NCBI GenBank assembly: GCA_022826645.1
Contig: JAJDUM010000010.1
Span: 1 to 38,539 of the forward strand
Source of the DNA: Candidatus Poribacteria bacterium
GTDB taxonomy: Bacteria > Poribacteria > WGA-4E > PCPOR2b
Direction of reading: 5' to 3'
Length of the DNA: 38,539 bases
Positions 24,938-33,543 of this stretch are shown piece after piece. The notes beneath the pieces were generated by a model. The model made no database searches. It worked only from the letters and a program-made list of their open reading frames with translations, and had not been told where the DNA came from. Position numbers and translations under genes: made by a program. Every line of letters starts with the position of its first letter. Positions within the stretch are counted from its first letter, which is position 1.

Positions 24938-25696
24938 ATGAAAACCGAAGTCAAAATACTCGCTCATCGCGGCGGCTTGGACCGTGCCCCCGAAAATACT
25001 ATCGCTTCCTTCAGACAAGCACTTGAGGATGGTGCAGATGCCTTCGAGTGTGACGTTCGCCTAACCAAAGATCAAGAACCGATTATTATTCACACCGGTT
25101 TCAATGAAAACAGCATTCACGAAGTAACGGGCTGCACATCTCCGCTCAGTGAACTGAGCTGGGTTGATGTCCAAAAGCTGAAGGTTCTCGACTCTCCTGA
25201 ACCGGTGGCGCATCTTGATGAGGTGCTTTCCTTTGTTAAGGAGACTGGATTACCGTGCTTCATTGAACCGAAAGAGGACACAAAAAATCTCATCCCACTT
25301 TTGGTTGAACGTATCCTGCAATTTAACCTCGCCGATAAGGTCGGTATTCTGACCTTTTATTCGCGTAAAGAATTGTTGGTCCAAGTAAAACAGATCGAAC
25401 CTACGATTCAGACAAGTGCCATTATCATCAACCCAATGGCGAACTTTCTCAAGGCAGCGGAAGCAATCAATGCGGATCGGATTACCATCGGTTGGAGCCG
25501 AATCAACCACTTTCGTCTTTACAATGTCTTGGCACATTCGTTAATTCGGAAAATTAGGCATCTCCAAGCGAATGGCATCGCTGTTGAAGGTGGATTTGTA
25601 CGAACCCAACGCGATGTCGAGTGGCTACTGCGACATGAGATTGGTGGGCTGTGGACGGATGATGTTCCGAAGATTCGAGGATTTGCAGGTGTGTAA
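24938..25696 (+). CDS. Glycerophosphodiester phosphodiesterase family protein
   Basis: This 252-residue protein has the GDPD signature. ILAHRGGLDRAPENTIASF carries the first catalytic His, Arg and Glu, FECDVRLTKD the metal-binding Glu-x-Asp, and PIIIHTGFN the second His. The HD dipeptide usual at the second His is HT here. CFIEPKED gives a further Glu. GDPD enzymes hydrolyse glycerophosphodiesters to glycerol 3-phosphate and an alcohol. No signal peptide is evident, so a cytoplasmic role is likely. It follows the epimerase pair by 50 nt and may share its transcript. The HT change could shift metal binding or specificity. Confidence 0.9.
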   Translation: MKTEVKILAHRGGLDRAPENTIASFRQALEDGADAFECDVRLTKDQEPIIIHTGFNENSIHEVTGCTSPLSELSWVDVQKLKVLDSPEPVAHLDEVLSFVKETGLPCFIEPKEDTKNLIPLLVERILQFNLADKVGILTFYSRKELLVQVKQIEPTIQTSAIIINPMANFLKAAEAINADRITIGWSRINHFRLYNVLAHSLIRKIRHLQANGIAVEGGFVRTQRDVEWLLRHEIGGLWTDDVPKIRGFAGV

Positions 25697-25910
25697 GAAA
25701 GCTGTTACACTTACCATGCACAACCGTTTGTGTCAACAGATGTAATGCCCAGTACGCGTATCCTCAAGCATACCGACGGGAAACTTTTCCTGACGTTTGA
25801 CGTTTTACTCTTTACACCGTGATTTTCATTGTATTTTCGCGTGACACATTAGATTCTCCATTACCGACGCATAACTGTCAAACCCGCAAAACTGTTTAGG
25901 CTAAGAACTT

Positions 25911-27086
25911 ATGAACGCACTTTCAAAACGACTCAACCGATTACCGCCCTATATGTTTGGTAAACTCAAGCAGCTAACCCATGAAAGGCGACAGCAGGGG
26001 ATTGATGTCATTGATCTGGGGATGGGCAACCCTGATAGACCGACTCCACAGCACATTGTAGACAAACTGACCGAAGCTGCCCAAGAAGCCCGCCACCATC
26101 GGTACTCTGCATCGCGAGGAATCTACAACCTACGCCGTGAAGTCAGTTGGTACTACGACCGACGCTTCGGTGTCCAAATAGATCCCAATCATGAGGCAAT
26201 ATCAGTGATTGGCACCAAAGAAGGGCTTTCTCATCTCGCACTCGCATTGATAGATGAAGGGGATCTGGCACTTGTCCCAAACCCGACGTTTCCGATTCAT
26301 ATCTACGCAACCGTCATCGCGGGCGGCAGCGTTGTCAGCCTCCCGTTACGCGAAGAAAATCAGTTTGTGCCAAGCCTCGACGAGATTTCAAGGGATATAT
26401 GGCCCCGCCCCAAGGTCCTAATTTTGAGCTTCCCACATAATCCAACGGGAGCCGTAGTCGAACTCGCCTTCTTCGAGGAAATTGTTGACTTCGCCAAACG
26501 GAATGATATCATCGTTATCCATGACCTCGCGTATGCTGACATTGTCTTTGACGGCTATAAGGCACCAAGTTTCTTACAGGCGAAGGGCGCGAAAGAGGTT
26601 GGAGTTGAATTTATCTCTCTGTCAAAATCCTACAACATGGCAGGTTGGCGGTGTGGATTCGCTGTCGGCAACCGTGACTTGATTGACGCGCTGGCTCGAA
26701 TCAAGGGTTATTACGACTACGGCATCTTTGCACCTGTGCAGGTCGCCGCAATCATGGCATTGCGAACTGATACCGAAGCTGTGGAGGCAAATGCGGAGAC
26801 CTATCGAAACCGCCGCGATGTGCTGGTGGAAGGACTGAATCGAATTGGTTGGAAGGTGCAAAAACCACACGCAACGATGTTCGTTTGGGCACCAATCCCT
26901 GAACCGTATCGCCATATGAGTTCGATGGATTTTGCGATGAAACTGCTTGATGAAGCGGAAGTTTGTGTCTCCCCCGGCGCGGGGTTTGGACACAACGGAG
27001 AGGGATATATTCGGATTGCGCTTGTCGAAAACGAAGACCGCATCCGCCAAGCTGTGAGACAGATACGGCGAGCGTTGTTTAAGTAA
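25911..27086 (+). CDS. alaC: Class I/II aminotransferase, AlaC-like
   Basis: This 391-residue PLP enzyme closely follows AlaC-type alanine or LL-diaminopimelate aminotransferase-like proteins: LNRLPPYMFGKLK, IDLGMGNPDRPTPQHIV and RYSASRGIYNLRREVSWYY. ISVIGTKEGLSHLALAL contacts the cofactor phosphate, and SLSKSYNMAGWRCGFAVG contains the Schiff-base Lys. The C-terminus VSPGAGFGHNGEGYIRIALVE binds the substrate carboxylate via Arg. It would make alanine from pyruvate and glutamate or act on a related 2-oxo acid. The length is normal. It stands alone after a 214-nt gap and is followed 51 nt later by the MNT-HEPN gene. Confidence 0.9.
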   Translation: MNALSKRLNRLPPYMFGKLKQLTHERRQQGIDVIDLGMGNPDRPTPQHIVDKLTEAAQEARHHRYSASRGIYNLRREVSWYYDRRFGVQIDPNHEAISVIGTKEGLSHLALALIDEGDLALVPNPTFPIHIYATVIAGGSVVSLPLREENQFVPSLDEISRDIWPRPKVLILSFPHNPTGAVVELAFFEEIVDFAKRNDIIVIHDLAYADIVFDGYKAPSFLQAKGAKEVGVEFISLSKSYNMAGWRCGFAVGNRDLIDALARIKGYYDYGIFAPVQVAAIMALRTDTEAVEANAETYRNRRDVLVEGLNRIGWKVQKPHATMFVWAPIPEPYRHMSSMDFAMKLLDEAEVCVSPGAGFGHNGEGYIRIALVENEDRIRQAVRQIRRALFK

Positions 27087-27137
27087 CGCACATTTTCAAG
27101 TGGTGTGTCAGTCGGACAAGGATATTGAGGCAGCCTT

Positions 27138-27947
27138 ATGATCAATACAGAGCAGCTATCACAGATTTTTTCTGGGACCAATGGTATCATAGCGACTTAT
27201 TTTTTCGGATCACAGGTCAGTGGGAAAACCGATGCCTTCAGCGATTACGACTTTGCTGTGCTGCTACCGGCAGATTGGTCAAAAGATAAACGATGGACTC
27301 TGGTTGGCGAGTTGCTTGATAAGGCGTTTGCGGTGGTGGGACAGGACAACGCGGATGTAGTAGATATATTGGATCAACCACTCTGGTTTCAGCAGGTGGT
27401 GGTGCATACCGGCAAGGTAATTTATGAAACGGACGGTGCCGCACGGAAGGTGTATGAAAGCAACCTCAGTCATAAGTGTCTTGAAGCAGGATTGCCCGAG
27501 TACACAGATAATGGAAACATGAATAAGCAGGATGTGCAAATTAACTTTGATACGATTGACGACAATTTGGAGAAACTTAAAACCTTAAGTGGTCTGAGCC
27601 GCGATGAGTTCATGGCTGATTTTGTGTATCTGGATGCAACAGTCCGAAGACTTCAAACCTCCATTGAGGCATTGGTGGACATTTCCCGCTATGTAATCCG
27701 TTCACTCGGACTGCCATCCGCCGATTCCTATCGAGAAGTTCCAGTTGTGCTTGCCGATGCCGAATACTTTGACCAAACAGCCACACCAATTTACGACAAA
27801 ATAGTGAGGTTTCGGAACCTGATTGTTCACCACTACTATCGTGTTGATCCAGAGGAAGTCTACCAAATCTTGACAGAGAATCTATCGGACCTCCAAAACT
27901 GGCGCACCACATTACTAGAAATCATCGAAGCCGACGCTAACACTTGA
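27138..27947 (+). CDS. Fused MntA-like nucleotidyltransferase and HepT-like HEPN protein
   Basis: This 269-residue protein contains both halves of a MntA-HepT toxin-antitoxin pair in one chain. The N-terminal domain has the minimal nucleotidyltransferase motif GSx10DxD exactly (G24-S25, D36-Y-D38). The C-terminal domain has RNLIVHHY, an exact Rx4HxY HEPN motif (R226, H231, Y233). In two-gene systems MntA AMPylates the HepT Tyr to silence its RNase. Fusion would allow self-modification in cis. Both active sites look intact. GAGGCAG precedes the ATG and the junction lies near residues 125-135. The gene stands alone between alaC and a small membrane protein. Confidence 0.9.
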   Translation: MINTEQLSQIFSGTNGIIATYFFGSQVSGKTDAFSDYDFAVLLPADWSKDKRWTLVGELLDKAFAVVGQDNADVVDILDQPLWFQQVVVHTGKVIYETDGAARKVYESNLSHKCLEAGLPEYTDNGNMNKQDVQINFDTIDDNLEKLKTLSGLSRDEFMADFVYLDATVRRLQTSIEALVDISRYVIRSLGLPSADSYREVPVVLADAEYFDQTATPIYDKIVRFRNLIVHHYYRVDPEEVYQILTENLSDLQNWRTTLLEIIEADANT

Positions 27948-28003
27948 AAACCTAGGGAGTGCATCAAGAATCAGAAAATGCTTAAACCTGCACGGAAAAA
28001 ACG

Positions 28004-28201
28004 ATGCGAAAATGGTATGCGAATAAAATCCTTTTGAATACACTGATCCTGATTATGGTCGTCGGGTTTATGGGGTATCTGTTTCGACCAGCCGCTCAAA
28101 TTAAGCAATTGGGACTTATCATCTTTTTAGTTGCGGGAACACTGGTCATGATCAGGGGGATTGTGAAAATCACGATGGGTATGCGAAAAACGGGACGGTG
28201 A
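28004..28201 (+). CDS. Small membrane protein of unknown function
   Basis: This 65-residue protein has two hydrophobic segments, LNTLILIMVVGFMGYLF and LGLIIFLVAGTLVMIRGIV, joined by a short loop, with basic ends. It is probably an inner-membrane protein. I do not recognise a family. There is no strong ribosome site, and it converges on lgt. The call rests on the hydrophobic pattern and on filling a gap between real genes. Confidence 0.5.
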   Translation: MRKWYANKILLNTLILIMVVGFMGYLFRPAAQIKQLGLIIFLVAGTLVMIRGIVKITMGMRKTGR

Positions 28202-28254
28202 TCTCTACCAATAGATGCCAAGGCGATGATCCGCTAATTTATCTCAAAGTCCCA

Positions 28255-29055
28255 TTATCGCCGCCGCCTTCTGCGCTTGGGCGTTGGGGGCGGTGCAGGC
28301 GCAACCTCCTCTTCTATCACGGCAGGACGGCGTGTAGCCCAGTAGAGAAGACAAGCACCAATAATAATTATCAAAACGCTTGTGACTTGTGCCCCGGTCA
28401 ATCCAAAAAAGGCGGGCTGATTCAGTCGAAAAAATTCTGCGATAAAACGTTCTATCCCTGCCAAGATAAACGCTCCACCCAACAACCACCCCGGCGTACC
28501 TTCCCTCTGTTTGCGAATAGACCACAACAATCCAAAAGCGATTACCGACATCCCTGTTTCATAGAGTGGTGTTGGATGCACCGGGACAACCGTCGGCACT
28601 GTGCCGTTGGGAAATGCCATCGCCCACGGCAGGTCTGAAGGGGGACCATAGTCCCCATCTCCAGAGAGAAAACACCCGATTCGCCCAATCCCATATCCGA
28701 GCAGAGTCGCCATGCCGATCGTATCAATCGTTGGCAGAATTGGATTAGGAGACCGATGAATGACAAACAGAACGGCCGCAAGCGCACCGATGACACCACC
28801 ATACCAAACCAACCCGCTATTTGAAATCAGTTCAGCCAGTTCGATTCTGCCATCTTGCAGTGCTGAATAGATTTTCGCCCCAACAATTCCTCCAACTGCA
28901 GCTGCAAAAATTATTGATGACGTTGGGCGCGGATCTAACCCCTTCCTTGCTAAATCACGCTGCGAGATCAGTAAAACGGCAAGAAAGCCCAGTGCCATCA
29001 TAAGACCGAAACTATGAATCGCTATGGGACCAAAATCAATGAGGGTTGGATACAT
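28255..29055 (-). CDS. lgt: Prolipoprotein diacylglyceryl transferase
   Basis: This 266-residue integral membrane enzyme transfers diacylglyceryl from phosphatidylglycerol to the lipobox Cys of prolipoproteins. FGPIAIHSFGLMMALGF is the usual N-terminus. GRIGCFLSGDGDYGPP is the Lgt signature with Cys and Ser where Asn is common, a variant seen in some phyla. HPTPLYETGMSVI is the conserved periplasmic segment. A basic RRRRRR tail ends the protein in the cytoplasm. The gene reads opposite to the small membrane protein and is 34 nt downstream of chrA on the same strand. Confidence 0.95.
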   Translation of the reverse strand: MYPTLIDFGPIAIHSFGLMMALGFLAVLLISQRDLARKGLDPRPTSSIIFAAAVGGIVGAKIYSALQDGRIELAELISNSGLVWYGGVIGALAAVLFVIHRSPNPILPTIDTIGMATLLGYGIGRIGCFLSGDGDYGPPSDLPWAMAFPNGTVPTVVPVHPTPLYETGMSVIAFGLLWSIRKQREGTPGWLLGGAFILAGIERFIAEFFRLNQPAFFGLTGAQVTSVLIIIIGACLLYWATRRPAVIEEEVAPAPPPTPKRRRRRR

Positions 29056-29088
29056 TATCTTTCTCTGTGACCTGTTCTTTCGTTCGTC

Positions 29089-30231
29089 TTATAGTACTGT
29101 TTTCAACAGCCAACCTATCGCTGCTCCGCCAAGGATCAGCCACGCCGAATTAACTTTATAGCGAAACAGCACCACCGCCGATATAAGAGCAATCAGCCAA
29201 GCACCCCAATCAATTAGTGTGTGGCGTGCCAACTCAACTGTTACCGCCGCCATCAACCCAATCGCACTTGCGTTGACCGCATCCAAAAACGCGCTGGCAA
29301 CCGCCGATTGCCGAAGACGCGGAATGAGCGGATTGGTTGTTAGCACAAATAAAAATGATGGAACAAAAATGCCAAGGGTTGCCACAAGCGCGCCGGTGGG
29401 ACCCGCTAATACATAGCCAATGAACGTGGCAGTTGTAAGGACCGGTCCCGGCGTGAACTGCCCAATCGCAACAGCGTCGAGGAGCTGTTGCTGCGTCAGC
29501 CATTGATACTGTTCAACCAACCCACCTTGGAGATAGGCGACGAGGATGTAACCGCTGCCAAATAGGACACAGCCGATCTTGAGGAAGAATAATCCAAGCG
29601 CAGAAAGAGTTACTGGCGAAGTGGGGGCAGCCGTGACAGTAAGTGCTAAATTGGTGGAGGGAAGCCAGGCAAGACCGAGCAACATTTTGCCTTTTCGCAG
29701 CCGACTTCCAAGCTGCCACAAAATACCTACAATTCCGCCGCCAAGCAGTGCGATAATTTCGTTAACACCAAGCAGGACAAGCAGCATCACCAAGAGGCCG
29801 ACACCAATCAAAAAGGGTCCCTTCGCTGCTGTTTTGCCCAGCCGCCACACCGCACTGAGAATCACGGCGATAACCGCCGGTTTAATGCCATATAACAGTG
29901 CCTCCGCTTGTGGCACCGTCTGAAACCGGTCATAAACCCATGCGCAGCCCAATGTAAGTAATGCCGCGGGAAGAATAAAGCTGATTCCTGCAACCACAAG
30001 CCCTATAACCCCTGCACGCACAAAACCGATGTGAATCGCCATCTCGGTCGAGTTGGGCCCGGGGATCAGATTCGTGGCACCGAGCAGATCGAGGAATCGT
30101 TCACGCGTCAGCCACTGACGGCGCGTGACAACCTCGTCCTCCATCATTGCAATATGTGCCGCTGGACCGCCAAAAGCGGTGACACCTAACTTGAGAAATA
30201 ACGCCAAGAGTTGTCCAATTTTATTCATCAT
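29089..30231 (-). CDS. chrA: Chromate transporter family protein (ChrA, two-domain)
   Basis: This 380-residue membrane protein has the CHR domain twice. The first has FLKLGVTAFGGPAAHIAMME, ERFLDLLGATNLIPGPNSTEMAIHIG and about five hydrophobic spans. The second repeats the pattern with FLKIGCVLFGSGYILVAYLQ and AIGQFTPGPVLTTATFIGY. Both PGP motifs are present. Long-chain ChrA proteins export chromate, but many homologues have other or unknown anions. It is divergent from the kinase-like gene and followed closely by lgt. Confidence 0.92.
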   Translation of the reverse strand: MMNKIGQLLALFLKLGVTAFGGPAAHIAMMEDEVVTRRQWLTRERFLDLLGATNLIPGPNSTEMAIHIGFVRAGVIGLVVAGISFILPAALLTLGCAWVYDRFQTVPQAEALLYGIKPAVIAVILSAVWRLGKTAAKGPFLIGVGLLVMLLVLLGVNEIIALLGGGIVGILWQLGSRLRKGKMLLGLAWLPSTNLALTVTAAPTSPVTLSALGLFFLKIGCVLFGSGYILVAYLQGGLVEQYQWLTQQQLLDAVAIGQFTPGPVLTTATFIGYVLAGPTGALVATLGIFVPSFLFVLTTNPLIPRLRQSAVASAFLDAVNASAIGLMAAVTVELARHTLIDWGAWLIALISAVVLFRYKVNSAWLILGGAAIGWLLKTVL

Positions 30232-30411
30232 GCTTCCCGATTATAGATACGCATTACCAATCTGTCAAGATCTATTTTTTTTCGAGAGTGCGATGCGGAT
30301 CGGAGTTGTCGAACTACACGGCGAAGATATGACTTCTCCCAGCACCAGCAATGCCAAAAATCGCGTCCAGAGGTGCCAGCTCACCGCCCATCTCCTAACC
30401 CTATTTTGAGA

Positions 30412-30440
30412 TTGATTGCCGTCCTGCTTTCTGCTATAAT
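30412..30440 (+). promoter_or_regulatory. Sigma70-type promoter for the P-loop kinase-like gene
   Basis: TTGATT (30412-30417) and TATAAT (30435-30440) have a 17-nt spacer. The transcript would start near 30447 with a leader of about 77 nt. It lies in the 292-bp divergent gap between chrA and the kinase-like gene; nothing else clear is seen in that gap. Confidence 0.65.
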
Positions 30441-30523
30441 GCCAAATAGTAGAGGATTCTTAACAATTTCGAGACCAGATTGATACCAAAGTTCTCACGA
30501 GAAATTACGGGAGGAGAACCCTC

Positions 30524-31201
30524 ATGAATCTTATTTTTGTGGGATGTGAATACGCAGGTAAATCGACATTGGCAGCAGAGATCATGAAATGGGCGGAACA
30601 GACTTTGGGCGCGACGAGCCATTTCCATGATCATATGAGCGTTCCTTCGAGTGAGTTGATAGCGGAGGCTCAAGAATCGCTATTGACGCTGCACCCCCAA
30701 GCCGTGGAAATGCTCCAACGCTATATGATTGAGTATCATATTTCAGAGGCTTTCTATAACAACCCCGATCACAATTTGATGGGATTGGTCATCGAAGAAG
30801 CGGTCTATGCCCCGTTGTACTACGGCTATGGTGGGAAGGATAGCAAGGCACCCTTCCGAAGCCCGGAAGGACAGCGGACAGAGATGGCAAGACGCCTAGA
30901 GGAGAAAATCCTTGAGCGTGCACCGGGGGTGGTGCTGGTTCTGTTCAAAGCCGCGCCAGAGGTGATTGCGAAACGGATGAAGGACAACCCGCACACCCAC
31001 CAAGTTGTGCAGGAAAAGGACATTCAGTATGTCCTGCAACGGTTTGAGGAGGAGTTTGAGGTGTCTTTAATACAGAAGCGAATCGTCCTCGATACCACGA
31101 CTGCGACTGTCGAGGAGACGCTGGCTGAGTTCGTGGAGAAATACGCATCGTTCTACACCGATGCGGACTTGGTACGGTTACGTCAGGGGTCGACCGCGTA
31201 A
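30524..31201 (+). CDS. P-loop nucleoside-kinase-like ATPase
   Basis: This 225-residue protein starts with a Walker A loop, LIFVGCEYAGKSTLAAEI, and has VVLVLFKAAPEVIAKRM, the helix-strand with R typical of thymidylate or other nucleoside kinases. The lid has KDIQYVLQRFEEEFEVS, and ATVEETLAEFVEKY lies near the end. A phosphotransferase of the P-loop kinase superfamily is likely, but the substrate is not clear. GGGAGGAG precedes the ATG. The pattern HFHDHMSVPS after the first helix could line the substrate pocket. A well-formed promoter lies upstream, and the gene appears to be monocistronic. Confidence 0.75.
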   Translation: MNLIFVGCEYAGKSTLAAEIMKWAEQTLGATSHFHDHMSVPSSELIAEAQESLLTLHPQAVEMLQRYMIEYHISEAFYNNPDHNLMGLVIEEAVYAPLYYGYGGKDSKAPFRSPEGQRTEMARRLEEKILERAPGVVLVLFKAAPEVIAKRMKDNPHTHQVVQEKDIQYVLQRFEEEFEVSLIQKRIVLDTTTATVEETLAEFVEKYASFYTDADLVRLRQGSTA

Positions 31202-31230
31202 ACAGGGAATAAACCCGTCAGATTAGGAAA

Positions 31231-32289
31231 TTACCAACTGAAAACCCATCGCTCCCGATTTGGGATAGGCGGACTGATAGGCACTCCACCGCGCAAGTGG
31301 GACTCGTAAATTCCAAATCCGATGTCTTGACTGAGTAGTGTTACCCGGAGATTGCTTTTGCCGGGTTCTCCGGTCTTAATTGAGTGGATGAGGTCACGGA
31401 TGAGAGGCACAGTGCCACTCCGCGGCGGTATCTGTTCGACAGGGACCGTATCCCAAGCATTTGATACCGCATCTCGACGCCGCATCTGCACCGCCTCACC
31501 ATCGTTCACTACCCGGATAACACCGTTGGTACAGACCAATTCAATCTCCCTGCCAACGCCGGTGCCTGCTACATGTGCGGTTGTTCCGTTATCAAACCTG
31601 ATGAGCGCGGACAGGATCGACGTGTCTTGCACAAATTTCATACCAGAGGTGTCTCCCTCTGCTGGGTTAAGTTTTGAGATAATGCCCTGAATTGACACCG
31701 GCTCTGGATCGCCAAGCATATACAGCAGCAAGTCAATGAAATGGCCTTCAAGCGCCTTACCCTCAAAACCCAATACCGATTGAACCTCGCCTAACTCTCC
31801 GTTTTCGGCAATCGTCCGTGCCTGTTCATAGGCAGCCCAGTGACGATAAATCGGTCCATACCCCAAATGAACACCATTGCGTTCAAATGCCTCTCGGATA
31901 GCATCCGTTTCCACAAGTGACATACAGAGCGGTTTCTCTGCGTAGACCCCCTTCACGCCGTGTTCTGCGGCGAACACCATCTCCTCCGCATGTTGTTCAG
32001 GGCGCGTGGTCACGCTGACAATATCGAGATTCTCTTCCTCAATCATCTTACGGTAGTCAGTGTAGGCGGCAGGAACATTCCAGCGTCCTACAAAGTTCGA
32101 CAGACGCTCCTCATGGATATCACATGCAGCGACAATTTCCGTCTCATCTATAGCAGCGTAACCCGCCGCGTGAGAGTAGGGGAGTGCCAAACCACCGCGA
32201 TAAGGACGCTGTTTTCTTCTGTTTATCTGTTCGTCTTCAATGGTATTTGCCATGCGGCCACACCCGATAACGCCAACTCTAAATGCCAT
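31231..32289 (-). CDS. Gfo/Idh/MocA family oxidoreductase
   Basis: This 352-residue protein opens with VGVIGCGRMANTIEDEQI, has the V-Y-A-E-K-P signature (GVYAEKPLCMSLVETDA), and a C-terminal substrate domain with EGHFIDLLLYMLGDPEPV supplying the His and Asp. The N-terminus has an insert between the glycine loop and first helix (NRRKQRPYRGGLALPYSHAA) that is longer than in the other two members. It converges with the kinase-like gene. Its 5' side carries copy 2 of the short inverted-repeat element 36 nt from the ATG. Substrate unknown. Confidence 0.88.
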   Translation of the reverse strand: MAFRVGVIGCGRMANTIEDEQINRRKQRPYRGGLALPYSHAAGYAAIDETEIVAACDIHEERLSNFVGRWNVPAAYTDYRKMIEEENLDIVSVTTRPEQHAEEMVFAAEHGVKGVYAEKPLCMSLVETDAIREAFERNGVHLGYGPIYRHWAAYEQARTIAENGELGEVQSVLGFEGKALEGHFIDLLLYMLGDPEPVSIQGIISKLNPAEGDTSGMKFVQDTSILSALIRFDNGTTAHVAGTGVGREIELVCTNGVIRVVNDGEAVQMRRRDAVSNAWDTVPVEQIPPRSGTVPLIRDLIHSIKTGEPGKSNLRVTLLSQDIGFGIYESHLRGGVPISPPIPNRERWVFSW

Positions 32290-32325
32290 CTTCTTCTCCG
32301 TAACTGTTAAATCCTCGGTATTTTA

Positions 32326-32476
32326 TAGGGTCATTTAGTTTTACTGTAGGAGGGATCTCCGAATCTCCCGATTCTCGGGATTCTCGGAACGGAACCGACA
32401 TCTCACTGTAGGCGTGATCTCCCGGTTGCGCCTTTTCAAACAAAATGGTTAAAAAGCCGAAAACTGAATAGCCCTA
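32326..32476. mobile_element. Short inverted-repeat element (MITE-like), copy 2
   Basis: The 151-bp body begins TAGGGTCATTTAGTTTT and ends AAAACTGAATAGCCCTA; the ends match at 14 of 17 as inverted repeats. A 10-bp direct duplication CGGTATTTTA flanks it exactly (32316-32325 and 32477-32486). Relative to copy 1 (18907-19028) it has about 29 extra bases of palindromic CCCGATTCTCGGG-type sequence after the left third. It lies between a Gfo/Idh/MocA gene and a divergent phosphoesterase gene. Confidence 0.85.
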
Positions 32477-32577
32477 CGGTATTTTAAGACCCCACTTGCA
32501 AAAATAGTGGGGTTATGCTATGCTATTGGAAGTTATTCTTTATATCATATCTATAAAATTAAGGACTTATACTATCC

Positions 32578-33510
32578 ATGTCACCCAAAGTAGAAAGACG
32601 TAGAGCCCTACATAGATCGTTGTTTAACGTGGGAATTAGCGGAATTACACTGACCAATTTTGAGAGTTTAGTGGAACCACAATGGATTGAGATTACACAA
32701 CACGAAATCTCTATTGCTAATCTTCCACCCGCTTTTGAAGGTTTCTCGATTGTTCAACTCACAGATCTACATCACAGCTCGATTGTAACGCTGGACTATC
32801 TGCAAGCCTGTTTTCGACAAGTGGTGGATTTACAGCCAGATCTGGTCGTAATGACCGGGGATTATATCACCCGCCAAGAGAAGTATGCGCAGCCAGTGGC
32901 GCAGGCTATCTGTGAGATTATCGTGGAAGCAGGAATTCCCACCTATGCAGTCCTCGGCAACCACGACCATTGGAACAACGACTGGAACAATGACTGGAAC
33001 GACGATTTAGATGCTAGTGTCTTCCCTTTACGAAATCGCTGGAGAGGGGATGGCGTTGAAGTGCTCAACGCGTTGAGCGCAGGGAAAATCAAAGTCTTGA
33101 TGAACGAATCCGTCCCGCTACAGCGCGGAGATGACCGTCTATGGCTTGTCGGCTGCGACGATTTTCTCGCAGGCGATTTTGATCTGGAGCGTGCACTAAC
33201 ATCTTTACCTTCGACTGATGAACCGAGGTTCCTCTTAATGCATAACCCGCAACCAATCGAATCAATCGCCCACCACGGATTTGATCTGGTATTGTCAGGG
33301 CATACACATGGCGGGCAAATCTCCTTGCCGTTTGTACCTCCCAAGGTAGGGAACAAGTATCTTGCTGGGCTTTTCTATGTCGGTGCGTCGCGGCTTTACG
33401 TTTGTCGTGGACTCGGCGTCACAGGTGTTCCGATCCGATTTATGACAACCCCAGAGATTGCCTGCTTCCGCCTTGTCCGTTCCTCCGGGGTACAGTCAAT
33501 AGCCGCTTAA
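32578..33510 (+). CDS. YkuE-like metallophosphoesterase
   Basis: This 310-residue protein is a calcineurin-like phosphoesterase. QLTDLHHSSI, VVMTGDYIT, AVLGNHDHW, LLMHNPQP and VLSGHTHGGQISLP are the metal-site blocks in order. YkuE-type members act at the cell envelope and can cleave UDP-diacylglucosamine or related lipids; the N-terminus RRALHRSLFNVGISGI is basic-hydrophobic and may be a membrane anchor, though no classical signal is clear. Directly after GNHDHW lies an insertion of three tandem 12-bp units giving W-N-N-D/W-N-N-D/W-N-D-D. The gene is alone on the plus strand here and has no obvious operon partner. Confidence 0.9.
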   Translation: MSPKVERRRALHRSLFNVGISGITLTNFESLVEPQWIEITQHEISIANLPPAFEGFSIVQLTDLHHSSIVTLDYLQACFRQVVDLQPDLVVMTGDYITRQEKYAQPVAQAICEIIVEAGIPTYAVLGNHDHWNNDWNNDWNDDLDASVFPLRNRWRGDGVEVLNALSAGKIKVLMNESVPLQRGDDRLWLVGCDDFLAGDFDLERALTSLPSTDEPRFLLMHNPQPIESIAHHGFDLVLSGHTHGGQISLPFVPPKVGNKYLAGLFYVGASRLYVCRGLGVTGVPIRFMTTPEIACFRLVRSSGVQSIAA

Positions 33511-33543
33511 TTTCCCGGCTCAACACAATTTCCCAGCCCCGCG

